Assembly: GCF_901709675.1 (NCBI RefSeq)
Contig: NC_051089.1
Coordinates: 4,504,476 to 4,568,475, forward strand
DNA: 64,000 bases
Direction: 5' to 3'
Source: Syngnathus acus
Taxonomy: Eukaryota > Chordata > Actinopteri > Syngnathiformes > Syngnathidae
Below the pieces are notes generated by a model. The model saw only the letters and a program-made list of their open reading frames with translations. It ran no database searches and was not told the DNA's origin. Shown here in pieces: positions 14,099 through 26,688 of this stretch. How positions within the stretch are numbered: the first letter of the stretch is position 1; each line of letters opens with the position of its first letter. The position numbers and the translations under genes were made by a program.

Positions 14099-14201
14099 GG
14101 TGCGTATTATACATGGGTACAGGCTTTTTTCCAGCATCAACATGCCATTTTTAGGGTGCGTATTATACATGGGGGCGCATTATACACGGAAAAAAACGGT
14201 A
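13338..14201. mobile_element. TA-flanked non-autonomous DNA transposon (MITE), 'GCGCATTATAC' family, about 860 bp
   Basis: The element is bounded by TA dinucleotides (13338-13339 and 14200-14201) with inverted ends CCGTTTTTTTCCGTGTATAATGCGC and its complement. Subterminal copies of TGCGCATTATACATGGGTAC or TGCGTATTATACATGGGTAC occur several times in opposite orientations at the two ends. The interior has a T23 run (13450-13472), an A41 run (14055-14095) and a stretch near 13986-14036 that resembles another common percomorph repeat. The longest open frame inside (13522-13983) matches no transposase I know, so the copy is non-autonomous. Confidence 0.8.
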
Positions 14202-14394
14202 AATCCAATGCAACATTTCTTTCTTTCTAACTGATTATAATCTTTTATTAGATTTGCAAGATAATGACACCCTTTTCAAATTATTTTTAGTTGGTCAAAA
14301 ATGACTGCCGGTCGAGATCATATTTAATATTAATTCCACAAATCATCTTTTCTGTGGATGGATCGCTATTCCCAACCAAGCAAATCTGAGTTTG

Positions 14395-14409
14395 AGCGCC
14401 ACCTGTTGG
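14395..14409 (-). promoter_or_regulatory. Possible CTCF motif
   Basis: On the minus strand CCAACAGGTGGCGCT fits the core at 14 of 15 positions (A at position 4). It lies about 195 bp outside the right end of the large MITE. Confidence 0.4.
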
Positions 14410-17400
14410 TTTAAAAAAGCTGCACAACAACTGACCATGTGACTCAGGTTTGGGTAATTGGTTCAAGACAAGTGGGGAAGGCAGGCTGAGGACCGCCGGG
14501 CTAGATTTCCTCGCCTCGGTCCACAGGAGCCAGAATCATTGATCGAGGATGGCGATGGAAGCCGCCGTTTAGGCTGCGCAATACAACTCTGCTGGTATTG
14601 ATTGATGAGCCGGCCGCCGTTAATATTATTTATAGAAGCTGCGGTCGACACAACTCTATGACAGTAAGCCCGGCGCTATAATAGCTGATAATTGATGGAG
14701 GCCTCCCCTCTCGCTACTCACGCCGTGACCCCATTGCGGTGGAAGTCAGGTGGATCGCCTCCAACGGCGTTATGATTGATATCATCAGATTACATAACCC
14801 TTCTGCGGAAGCCTCGTGGCCCCACTCAAGTGGGTGTATTGATTTTTGATTAGGATGCCACTCAACACATCTCGCAGGGAAGCTGAGGAGATATATCCAG
14901 CAGATAAGGCCATATTTGTTATTATCTCTGCCAAGGAGGTTATGTTGTCGTTAGGGAGCCCTGCTATGGCCTACGATATGCTACATTGCTAAAAGGTCCA
15001 AATATCCAAAATATTTTAACTTATCGCTATCTCAAAATATATTCAATTATGATTCAATTCATGGTGCTAATTCAAACTCACAAGACATCAATTTGCCAAT
15101 CGATTTGCCAGAACATACAAATATGTTGTTGTTTGATCTAAATGACCAAATAATGAAAATAAGTCATTTGCAAAAATTGCATATTTTACTGCATTTTTGT
15201 TGCCTCAATAATTGACTTCTTAAATTTATCAGCTATCAACTTTCTGTGCAAGTTGCTTTAATGTGCGGTGTATGAAAAACAAGTCTGGGTGCTTGAACTG
15301 TAAAAGCAAATCAGTGTTAAGGTGCAGCGACACACTCGTGTAATGCAAAAACTGTGCTTTATATTCCCTGGTGACTTTTTTTTACACCTATAGCATAACA
15401 GCTCCTTTTTTAGGAAAAAATAATGTTGTCATTTCATTTCACGTTATGATGGCGTTGGACCACAGAACGAGTTGGGCAAAAATACATACAGCAATGAGCG
15501 TGTGTGGTGCAGCTGACCTCTGGCTGACCGGGAGCTGAAGGAACAAGGCCGGAGTTATGAAGCTGAAAAGCCATCTCAACCTCAATCGGGTTGGACTGTG
15601 AACAGGAGCTCTCATTCAAAGTATTTCTAGCTTGTGCAAAGATGATGTCAAGCCACTTAAAAAAAATGACACCAGGTCAAATGTTTGAGCTGAGGGCGCA
15701 TTCACACGTTGACCTGTTTACTTAGAAACTCTATAAATGGAGTAAACTACTGAATAAATAAAAGAAGCAACATTGGACAACTTGACAAAAAAAATACAGA
15801 GCCAAAAAAGTCGCATATTTTGTTGTTTGACAAAGCGACTACCTACCAGGATGTGTGCTTCATTTGTTGTGCAAACACAAGGGCTGAAGCTACGCTTCAA
15901 TAAATCCAAAGACAACTTGTAAATATTATAATAACACCCCCCTCGGCCCCCCCATTGTGCAATTCCTCTCATTGTCTTATTGCAATCTTGCAGATAGACT
16001 CGCATTGATTTTTTTTAATGATCTTCAATCCCTCCGATGAGATTCCCTCATTTGCTAACGGCGCGACTGTAAACACACGGTAGCTTAACGCACTAACCGC
16101 CACTTCCCGCCTCTTTAGCGCTGCCTCGCCTGGCACCCAGTAAAGCTGTTGAATATGAACATTATGAGATTTGCCTTCAAATTGGTTCACAAATCAGCCG
16201 CTATAGATTTTCTGCTGGCCCAATCGATGGCTGCTGGAAGGGGGTGATGATTTCCAGCTTTCAGATGTACTCCCACGCCTAATTCATATCAGTCAGGGAA
16301 CACGGAGGAGTTGGAATAATTTTATGGTGTTGACTGAAAACAAAAAAATATATATAAAAAATAAAGGCACATTTATTTTGTATTGTAATTTTAAGTCTTA
16401 TTTTTTCCAGACAAAAACTAAAGCAAGTCGTAGAGTCCAGAACATTCAAGCTAATGCTAACTGCTAACTATTTACAGCGTCTGGCCCACACATGCCCACC
16501 ATGACACGGGGTCCTTGTCCACAGAAGAGACCTTAACATGATGGCAGAAAGAAACATTGAGTTGTTCTTTGCCCAGGATGATGAATGAGTTCCAATTAGG
16601 ACACGGATGCAAGGTTTCATGGCTTCCTACGGCCCACGCCACCTTCGACCAGTGTTAATCTCCCTCTGGAATACTTTCGACCCGCCCACGGACATCCCAA
16701 AGCAGGGAAAGGCGCTTCGCTGCCCGCCCCGAACAGGAGAAGTGCTATGCTCCTTTTATGTTGGTTGTTTCACCAAGTTAATTACCTGATGTTTTTTTAA
16801 ACTATAAACATCAACAAGATTTAGCCTGGAAAAACAAAAACAGCCACAATTGCAGTCCCTTTTGTTCCTTCCGACTCACTACGGTTCCATTTCAAAATAG
16901 TATCACAGAACCTAGGTGTTAATAAAAATGAATTTGAATTGGGAAAATTGATTATTTTTAAAGGTTTGAGTGCATCAAATCAAACTGGATTGAATGGTTC
17001 CTATTTAAAATATCTGGGGCCCAGTTTTTGTGCCCCGAAGGGGATGTTTGCGCCGTTGTGGGAGCGAACACAGCCAACTCTGGGCAAATCGAAACGGCTC
17101 TTGCTCATTTCCTTCAAATTCATCACAGTGTGCTGTCTTCATGGTATGTAGATATACTGTAAATAAAACCGCCTAGCCTTCTGGTCAAAGTGAGGCCTAG
17201 CCTGTCCATTTCCCTCACAATCAGCCTTTGTTATTGCTCCAACAGAATAGCGTCGACGTTGAGAAGTACATCATATCGTAGTCGTCCCGCAGGTGGTTCA
17301 GCTTGGAGAGGAAATGGAATCTTTACACCCAATTTGAGGTGAAGTGACTTAGAGTTTACATGTGGGTTATCCCGTGACCCCGTCGTAATGACTTGCAGAC

Positions 17401-17934
17401 TGCAGGTGGTCCGGCTCTCCTTCGTTGCGCGTAAAAATGGCAGACGGTAAGACAACAATCCTTACGTCTCATTCCGATTCTCTATGACGACGCATTGCCG
17501 CAAAGATCGTATTCGTTGCCCGTCGAGCGGGTAGGGTGTTATTCCTGATACGGTCCAAAGAATGGAAGCAGAAAACACCCCTTGAGGCGACACTAATCAA
17601 GACTCAGCTCCAATCCAGGTTAATTCAATTTTTGTATACTTAGCAGCCATGTCTATGACTGCAACTATTCACGCTCACATTTACAACATTATCAACAATA
17701 ACCTGAACTACAATCATCATTTTTGCAAGGAAGTTAAAAAATGCTAGCTACAAAAAAGCAATGAGATATTTTCCTGTCTTTGAAAAGAAACGGTGACAGT
17801 AGAACAAAAGCCCAACGTAGCAACCGCCATATTTGTTACGTACGTTTTCCGGCGACTAAGATCGATGCGCTCGCTGCTGACAGCTCTGAATCATGACTCC
17901 GGCACCACGCACCACCAGCAGCTCTGGAATGTCT

Positions 17935-18390
17935 GATAAAATGATATTAATTCCGCACATTAATGAGATTAATGAAGGAGAGCTTCCCCCCCACCTTTTT
18001 TTTTTTGTCTGGTCCTGAAATAATAACACAAAGGTAATTATAGTGCATCCATCAATCGGCTGCGAGACAGTCTAATTATCTGAGCATTTTCTGAAGTGCT
18101 CTCACTTCTCCCTAAGCCCATTTGTATGGCGGTGATATGTTATTTTTTCATTAATGGAAAACTCCCCGGCCACATGTTACAGTGGCGATGATGATGAAGC
18201 GGCGAGCAGATTGAGAGATTCAAAATGTACGTGACGGATGAAAATGTCAGGCCGCTAAGAGGTGCGGATCATCGACTCATCGCCGGGCATTTTGACGGAG
18301 CACTTTGCTAGTTCCGATAATGAATAATGAAGTATCTGAGTGTAATCGATGGCCTTCAAATCAACTGCTCTAATTGAACAAAGAATATCT
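17935..18390. promoter_or_regulatory. Enhancer-like block with clustered homeodomain and SOX/TCF-type sites
   Basis: TAATGAGATTAATGA (17961-17975), CTAATTAT (18072-18079), CATTAATGG and ATCAATCGG motifs, ending with TAATTGAACAAAG (ACAAAG SOX/TCF core at 18378-18383). Repeat-free and of mixed composition over about 450 bp apart from one T run near 18000. Candidate conserved enhancer in the tox3 desert. Confidence 0.35.
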
Positions 18391-19774
18391 TTTTAATTTA
18401 GTCTTCTGCTTTCTCTTGAAAGCATGTGAGGCTCAACTGATTATTTTCAAATCAAAGCTCCTTGAGCGTTGAAACACTCAAGCTGTATAAAAATGTTTTG
18501 AAATGTTCAAAAATGTTACCCTTGTCCGATAAACATTCTCATAGCCAGCGCCGTGTCTTCAACTCCAATTTCAATAAACTCACAAAAATCTGAAAGCAGT
18601 TATGCCACTCCATTCAAGTGTCTCGTAAAAGGCTCTTAAAGGCCGGCGTGTTTTTATAAAGTCAAGTTCAGCCACTTATCGGTCCTGAGGTCTCATGTCT
18701 TTTGTTTTTGAACGGATGACAGAGAAATAAACAGCATAAAACAAGATGTCAGACTGTCAGCTTCAGAGGCCCGAGCAGTTGCCCGCCAAGTACAACTATT
18801 TACAGTCGCTCTTAATGGATTTGAAGCTAATGAGCTTTTTAATATGACACAGGCCATGTTGCCGAGCAATGATTTTTTTTTTTTTTGCTTCGGTGGCCAA
18901 GCCGGTTTCCAATCAGGCTTCGTTTACGTACCAATTAAAAGCAGATATGGGGGTCACTGAACATGGCTTTAGAGTTTTTAATAGCCGAGACCTATTTTTT
19001 TGCTAACGGGTGCCATAGAAGTGATTAAAAATGAAAAATGTTTTCAGCAGCCAAGCGGAGACTGTGGAATATAATCGTGCAGCACTTAAGAGCTAAGGCG
19101 CAGCAACCAAGTCGCTCCATTTAAAATGGAAGAGCATCGATGATGATGTCATCGTTAAGTGTTTTCTCTTGTATTTACACATCCGCCCGGGCTGTCGGCC
19201 CTCCCGCTCGTCTCTGAGAAATGGAAACGACACATCCTGACGCTAATGCATCGTCGAAAATATGTGAAACCGGGTGCTCGGCGACATTATAAACGCTTGG
19301 TTTGACATTGACGCAGCGTCGCCTCCTCCTCGGCTCAATGGAAATACTGCGATGGGGCCCCGGCAGAAGAATGAGACTTATTAATGACATTAAACACTTT
19401 ATTCATTGCATGTTTAATTCATAATAATTGTCCCGTTCAGTATGAAGGGAACTCCCACTCAAGATGGATTTAATCCAAATCTGCGCTGTCAAAACACACA
19501 GCTCTTATTGAGCTACGGACTGTTAATTGCCAAAAGCATTTCAAATTTGTCACACAAACGGGCAAGAATGTGGCGCCATTCATCTGTTTCATTTCTTTTC
19601 AAATTAGTCACATAGGCAAGATTCTCCAGTTTGGTTGTAGCTGCTTTACTTATGCTCTTTTGTCATTTACCAGGCACATGTATGGAATAGAAAATATATA
19701 TACGTATATTCTTTAAAGTAGGCTAAAAGACCTTGTCAAAAAGGCAAACGTGAGTATAAAAAGCATATTTTTAT

Positions 19775-20062
19775 TATCTTTACTAAAATAAATATTTCTT
19801 AATATATCTCACTGTGGCTCTAAATACTAAATATATATTCTATATTATTTTTCATTGGTTATACCATTTCTTTTAACAGGAGTCAATAAATGTGTCCACA
19901 AATGAGATAACAATGAGAAAAAAAGTTGTATCTTTACTAAAATAAATATTTCGTAAAATATCTCACTAAATATCTAAATACTAAATATATATGCTATATT
20001 ATTCCACATTGGTCATACAACTTTTTATATATTTTTTTTTTACACAAGTCAATAAAGGTGTC
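19775..20062 (+). repeat. Diverged tandem duplication, about 154-bp unit
   Basis: The block TATCTTTACTAAAATAAATA through AGTCAATAAA starts at 19775 and again at 19929. Both copies share CTAAATACTAAATATATA, CTATATTATT and GTCAATAAA in order. Divergence and small indels (offset grows from 154 to 166 bp) show the duplication is old. AT-rich, non-coding. Confidence 0.8.
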
Positions 20063-21231
20063 TACAAACATGATTTGTCTTTATATCATTGTAATACTAC
20101 TTCAGGGCTGGAATTATGTTAGAGAATCCACAGAAATAACCTGCAATTATAATCAAAGTCTTTGTCGTAGTCACACAAAGAACAGATTCATGTTTGATAG
20201 GAAATTAAGCCTAATGTTTAGCCTTTCGAGACCTTATTGAATGTGTCGCTACGTCCGTGTTGGTTTGTTACAGTCTTTCAGTGCATTGGAAACACAATGA
20301 CATGTTTCGGAACTGTACAATAGCATGTGAGCTTCAAAGAAGCAATCATGAGGGTTGCTGTTGGAGCAGAGGTGGATGAGTGGGAGTGGCCTTCCTGCTC
20401 TAAAATGATGACCCCCGTTGTATTTTTCCTCCACGACCAGACAAGTCAAGAAAGGCTTTTTATCGGACTTGATGGCCGATGATTGAAAATGGATTTCCTA
20501 ATCAGCCGTGTTTTGAAGCAAAGTGTTGCGAGGTCTCGCTTGATTATCACGTCGTATTGTCGTCAAATGACTGCCTTGGATCATGACCACTGATCTCTGA
20601 ACATACGCTGACACTGTCATAAATTACAGGGTGTGCAGCTGATCCAAGGGGGATGTAAAGAAAAAGAAATAGCAGGCCATCTGCGGATGTGAATCAAGCT
20701 CTGTGTTCAACCGAAACGTCATGCAAGCATCTTACGATGTATTTTATCTTCTTATCACAATGGCGAGATGAAATCGCGGTGTTTGTCTAATGTGGGGAAC
20801 AATTGGATACAATCTTTCGGATGAGTTTCAGTAGAAAATTGTTCTATGATATTTTTTCTTTGGTATTCATGACAAAATTCACTTGATGTCGTCAAGCCGA
20901 GTCAACAACACTATAGCTTTAACACTATTGCGCAACTTGAGGATCTCCATTTAGACAAAAGTAGTCCTTTGCCGCCATTTTGGAGCATCCAAAGGCAATT
21001 ACAGTACAATAGTACAGGGGTATCACTTATGGATTTTGCGATTTGTGGCAAGGGTAGGTCTCAATAAGGTTCACCCAATCAATCTACTTAGCATGATTTC
21101 GAAAACACTTTTCATGCAAAGCAAAAGTGTTACAAATGGCTAAAAAAATAAATAAAAATCAACCGGAAAGATGCTAAGAACAGAGAAAAAGTTACAAACA
21201 AAAACTCTTGACCACGCTGAAAAGACTCAGA

Positions 21232-21246
21232 GGCGCCCCCTACTGT
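21232..21246 (-). promoter_or_regulatory. CTCF motif match
   Basis: On the minus strand ACAGTAGGGGGCGCC fits CCASYAGRKGGCRSY at 14 of 15 positions; only the first base differs. It is opposite in orientation to the match at 33.8 kb. Confidence 0.5.
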
Positions 21247-22275
21247 CAAAAAGGATTATACTGTATAAACCTCAAATAGAAGTAGTTGCAGAAGTATCGT
21301 CACAACAAAGTTCTTCCCGTGTACTCACATTGAGAAGTGAATACCCGTCCTGAATTCCCCACAGGGTTGTTTCGTGGTCATCTTCTGGCCTTAATTTATC
21401 TCACATCTGTGTGAATAAGCAAGCTCATGCAATTCTAATGCACACGATAAGGATTTCACAACAAAGTATTCCTGTCAAGAAATCCATGACGGTGACAGTG
21501 ACGCTCGTGGCTCAAAAGGACCGTTAAGAGTCTCCGCAGAGCGCCATCGTGTAGCATTCCAAACGAGCATGCGGGGGAGATTTTGATAAATAAGAATTGA
21601 ATTTAGTTCCAGCTGCGACATGTTGATTGATCAAAAAGCTCATGGCTAAGACCTCCCTCCTCTCCAGTCTTATTTATTCTTTGTCAAATGGCTTTAAAAT
21701 CAATATGAGTCTTGTGCACAAGCGTTACCGCTGCAGGCATTTGGGGAAAGGAAGCGGGAGAGGCGGGTGAGAAAAAGAAAAACACCTGCTCTCTTGGTGA
21801 TTGTTACTAATTTTTCCTGTCAAACATCGGAACACAGAATAATTATTTGCCGTATGGTTACGGGGCACGGCCGTTGATTGTGCAATCCATTTAGATAACT
21901 TCTCCGAGGCGGCGGAAAATGAAATTGCCCCAAAGCGCAGAAATCACGGCAGGGAGGCAATCGATCAGACGCGGCGGCAAATAACTCGACTTAAAGACGT
22001 TTGCGGTTTTCCGAACGAGCCGGAATCTTTATGTTTGGTTTCCGCGTAAATCTCCAAAACATGCTTGGAATTCAAATTTCCTGTAGATGTGATTAGGCGA
22101 TGGTGAAGAACCACAAAAACACAATGTGTCCCAAAGCAGTTTGATGTCAGTTCAAACTCATGTTGAAATAATAGTTCCCTTAAAAAAATGTCTCTCAGAC
22201 TATTTGATTTCGGAAATATGTACTGAAAGTACCCATGCAATAAAACTTCCACTTACGACCCAGGCTAAACTTAGC

Positions 22276-22690
22276 TACCGTATTTTCCGGACTATAAGGC
22301 GCACCTAAAAACCTAAAATCTTCTCAAAAGCCGACAGTGCGCCTTATAGTCCGGTGCGCCTTATATATGGACCAAATTCCGAAATTTAAACTGGCCCGAA
22401 CATTGTGTCATGAAATCACTCATAAGTGGCCCGCTGAAGACTATGAATCATGAATCAAAAAGACTACGGATCATTATTTTGTGATTATAAAGTAATTTGT
22501 TGCATCTGAAGATGAAATAAAAAAGATAAAATGGAGAATGATTTGATTTGGATTAAAAATCTGACATGATGCATGAATGGTGCGCCTTATAGTCCGGTGT
22601 GCCTTATATAAGGACAAAGTTTTAAAATGGGCCATTCATTGAAGGTGCGCCTTGTAGTCCGGTGCGCCTTATAGTCCGGAAAATACGGTA
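22276..22690. mobile_element. TA-flanked MITE, 'TATAAGGCGCACC' family, copy 1
   Basis: Near-perfect inverted ends: the 5' end TACCGTATTTTCCGGACTAT followed by AAGGCGCACC, and the 3' end its complement. The copy is flanked by TA and is about 415 bp. Internal GTGCGCCTTATAGTCCGG motifs recur near both ends. The inner segment contains the family sequence ATGGGCCATTCATTGAAGG. There is no coding capacity. Confidence 0.85.
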
Positions 22691-24440
22691 CTTCCAGATA
22701 TACAAAGCTCATATCAAAGTCCAAGTATCATTTGAACACACTTCCTTTAAATAACCGCACTACTTTTTTATGCATCTAGTGGAACATCAAAGAACTCCCA
22801 CAATAGAAATAGATGAGATTCTAAAACACAAAAATAGTAACTATGGTGACTCAATCTGGTTTAGAAATGTCTTACATCACTATGCATATTTGAAATTAAG
22901 ACCCCGAATCTATAAATTTAGTAGTACAAATGATTGGATTTCTTAGTGGAGCCTATTCTCCAAACTATTCCCTCAATTTTCCAGTATACTTCAAATTAAT
23001 ACAGTTCCAGCTATTCACAGTGCGGAACTAGCGAGTCTACTATCGCACCGGATTGATATTCCCAGTCATGTCTCACCACCCCCGGAATGAGACTCCAATT
23101 TATTCAAGGCACATCTGAAAACTCCAAAAGAGCCACAAAGGGTGTACTGCGACGCTTTAAAGATGGACGCCTCACGCGCAAAATGAATTGGCGGAGTCGC
23201 CATCATTTGCTCTTGTTCGGTTCTGGACATATTCATAAGTCGGCGAGGTAGTTCGGTGGCGTTCCACTAGGATTCCTGCATATATTGTTGTAATGGATTC
23301 ATCTCTAAGATGGCGGCAAACTGAGCAAGTGTCCCTGAACGTGTCAACCAATAAAGCGATGGCCGCTTTCCTTCCTGCGACTAAACCAACTGCTTCATAT
23401 TAACATTTTCGGGATTAGTTTGGATGATCAAAGTGGTCCCAAAAAAAACAAAAAAAACGGTCAAAATCTTTAAAGGCTCGACAGCAAATCACCTTAACTG
23501 ATCCTCGCCTCCTGTCGTAACTTAAACAGATGTTTTATTTTGACAACAAAGCGTTCGATATGTTTGTATCGACGTCGTCATTTCTCCAGGCGACTCCGAA
23601 AGCGGATAGCAGATATGTCGGGAATCATGTTTCATTCGTCTCCCAAGGTTTATAAGTAGATTACCTTTTGTAATTCGTTTTGTTACACCGCTCAATAAGC
23701 ATCCGATGCAAATGCGCTTCATTTGTATTTGAATTGATGTCCTGTCGCCATTAACTTATGCCTCAAATGCATTCTGCTACATTAGTAAATAGACCTGCCG
23801 GATTAATCATTAGTTCATTGGGATCATTTGCTTCCCCCTCGTGCTTAATTGAATCTCTGACATTGGTAATAAGGGCAAACTTCACCTGCCTGCTCCGCCC
23901 CTCCCCTCACAGACACTCAAAAACAAAGTAATCTCGTACTTGTTACATCTTTAATGTTTTGGGGTTTTCGAAAAGTAGCTGGTGTTAGAGAACTGATCAA
24001 TAGTTTCTTTTAAGTTGTGATTTATGTCGTGATTGTCTTGCTGTTTAATTGGTGTTCTAAATTCTACCTGTTTGGCCCGTTTCAATGCGACGCTTGCTTA
24101 TCTCGCCCTCTCACACTGACCCCGGTAATAAATGGCCCACGCGGTCTCCGGAATAAAACCTGTTAAATAGGCCCGCCGCACATTATTTATTCAGTTGTAA
24201 TTAATCGCAACGATACCTGGATTGGATTCAACCGAGACGGGTCTTTTTAAAAAGGGACCTTTGAGTCCTGCGGGAAGGTTAGATGAAAGTAAAGAAACGA
24301 CCTCCATAAGTCTGGCTCGCTGTCTTTTGGGTTCATGTAGTTGCACGCACACATCATGAAAAATCCTAATGGGATTTCCCAGCAAGGCCAGGATTTTTGT
24401 TCCATAGGTGTCAATTTACCGACCCTTAATTCCTCAAAAT

Positions 24441-24515
24441 CATAGGTGTCAAACTCAAGGCCAGATACGGCCCGTCATATTTTATGTGGCCCACAAAGAC
24501 AAATTGGGCAATGGC
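24441..24515 (+). mobile_element. Dispersed hAT-like repeat fragment (GGTGTCAAACTC...TATGTGGCCC type)
   Basis: It contains GGTGTCAAACTCAAGGCCAG, ACGGCCCG and TTTTATGTGGCCCACAAAG in the order seen in a widespread fish repeat. The same order occurs in reverse near 44081-44145. The element may continue into the A/T-rich DNA to about 24660, but the boundary is not visible. Confidence 0.55.
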
Positions 24516-26397
24516 TTCACGTGGCAATACTAAAATTACAAATTGCTAGGAATTATTCATGCCTTTCATCTTTTTAAAATATTTGAAGGGATTACTTGTC
24601 TCTGATTCAGTTCTAAATAAACAAAATGAGATTGTTTCAGCCACTGCACATGCCAGTCGAAATGAGCGGATTTCAAAATGTGTTTGCCAGCTGCCATACA
24701 GGAGGCGGGAAGTTCCCACAGTCCCGGGTGCCAGGCAAAGACCCCACATTGGGGGTGGGGGCGGGTTTTTGGTACCACAGGACCATCCTCCCAGGGGAAG
24801 AAATGATAAAAATAGTCCTGGTGTATTGTGGGTGAAAGGCCCACCCTTAATTCTTGCTTTGTTCTTATACTTACATAGACCAACATGAAAGAGCACTTCT
24901 GCGGATTGCTTCTCGCCGGCAAGCCGCCTTATCAATAAATGCCGCGCTCTTAACTATCGGATTACACTAGAGGAAAATATTCCGCAATTTGTAGAAAATC
25001 CATCCACCCCCTCATCCCTAAGGTGATGACACCTTCGCTTGCATGTCTAATTCCATCTAGTAAGTGATTTTTTTTTTTTTGTGAGAGGAGGGGGGTCGTG
25101 TGTATTCTATTTGATGTTTTCGATCTGGGATTGATCGGGAGACGAAAGACTGGCATTCCTGAAAGTAGGATTATCGGATTGGTCGGCTCAAAGATCTTCC
25201 AGAAGCCTTGTAAAGTGCACTGCCTTCTGGGCTGCCGCTGAACTGCTTATGAACTCGTCAAAAGAGCACCTGAGTACATGGTTACGAGGAACGGGGTGCT
25301 TGACGAGGGTCCTCTTCTCACAGATACCTGCATCTCCTCCCCTCCCTCACCCATGTGAGCACCACCACTTTTCCTGGAAATCTCATCCTCCAGCATCTCC
25401 TCAGAGGAACAATCTTGCAGGATTATTGAGAACAAGATGGAGTTGGAGGCTACCATTAGAAAGATCACAACACTTAAGGCAATGCCATGTATTTAAAAAT
25501 TGCAAAACACCATTTCCTGGTAATCCCTAAAAAGTTTATTTCTCGCGAGAAAGAGGAAATATTGGCATGATTCAAAATCTCCTCTTCCACATTCTGTATT
25601 TTTTGTTTTGCTTACTGTGCAGTAATCCACTTTATAAACTGATGAGCCTTATTTAAATTGCCAAAAATAGACATGTTCATTGAAACATGCTCCTTATAAT
25701 TGTTTTGCAGGCTAAAAAATGTGGTACATTAAAAATATAGCACTGCCAATCACACTAACATTTGTTTATGACTACTTTGACAAGGAAGAAAAAAACATTT
25801 TAATAAAGGAAAAAATGAAATTGGTGTTGTGTCCATTTTATATCAATATAACAGTGCAAGTCAATTTTTTACTGTGAAATACTTCATACAACAAAAGGTA
25901 AAGCAATCACATCTATAACAAATCAGAATCGAACACTTGCAAATCCCACTTTAGATTATGTGTCAGTTTAAAGTTTATGCGAGAGATTGACATCTTGTTT
26001 TAAACAAACAAGTCATTGTGCTCGAATCGGGCTTGCGGTGTTTACTTTCAAGGGTGCTTAAGAGGGTTGAGCCAGTTGGGAAGTTGGTGAGGAGAGAGCA
26101 GGAGGGGGGGGGGCAGCAGCATGCTTGAACTGTAATTGATAATGTAAAGGCAGATGGGGGTCTCCGGGGAGACGGAAAGAATCCGAGCAGATGGCCAAAT
26201 TGCTGCTTATTTATGTGGAGCGCCGGGCCGGGCCGAGCCCATGCTATGATGGCTCATTATAGGGCGGCGTGCGTAAAGACCAATACGCTTTTAAACGCGG
26301 GGACGGCCGGCCAGCAAATGTCACCGTATTTCAACGTCCATCTGAGGGCGAGCAACCTGTGCTCTGATGAATCCAATTAAAAGACCTCACACCCAGT

Positions 26398-26688
26398 TAC
26401 CGTATTTTCCGCACTATAAGGCGCACCGGATTATAAGGCGCACCTTCAATGAATGGCCCATTTTAAAACTTTGTCCATATATAAGGCGCACCGGATTATA
26501 AGGCGCACCTTCAATGAATGGCCCATTTTAAAACTTTGTCCATATATAAGTCCATATATTTGGACACGCTTGCTGTAGTGGCTCAATATTGGTCCATATA
26601 TAAGGCGCACTGGATTATAAGGCGCACTGTCGGCTTTTGAGAAAATTGGAGGTTTTTAGGTGCGCCTTATAGTGCGGAAAATACGGTA
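26398..26688. mobile_element. TA-flanked MITE, 'TATAAGGCGCACC' family, copy 2 (with internal duplication)
   Basis: Inverted ends CCGTATTTTCCGCACTATAA and the complement at 26661-26686, flanked by TA. The internal block GGATTATAAGGCGCACCTTC through AAACTTTGTCCATATATAAG occurs twice in direct orientation, so this copy has gained a tandem repeat unit. It shares the TTCAATGAATGGCCCATTTT core with the copies near 22.3 and 30.7 kb. Confidence 0.85.

Larger units (their letters stand above)
14202..22275. other. Intergenic: no gene; enhancer-like blocks and an old duplication
   Basis: It contains the possible CTCF motifs, the 17.9-18.4 kb block and the 19.8-20.1 kb duplication. Other mixed-composition stretches are 14690-14930 and 18740-18940 (CTCTTAATGGATTTG, GCTAATGAGC). 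I see nothing coding. Confidence 0.6.

Noticed and set aside
24546-24935. Overlapping 129- and 118-codon minus frames and a 109-codon plus frame
   Set aside because: Mutually overlapping, low-complexity Gly/Pro stretch, no family motif, and next to a dispersed repeat. Chance open frames are more likely.
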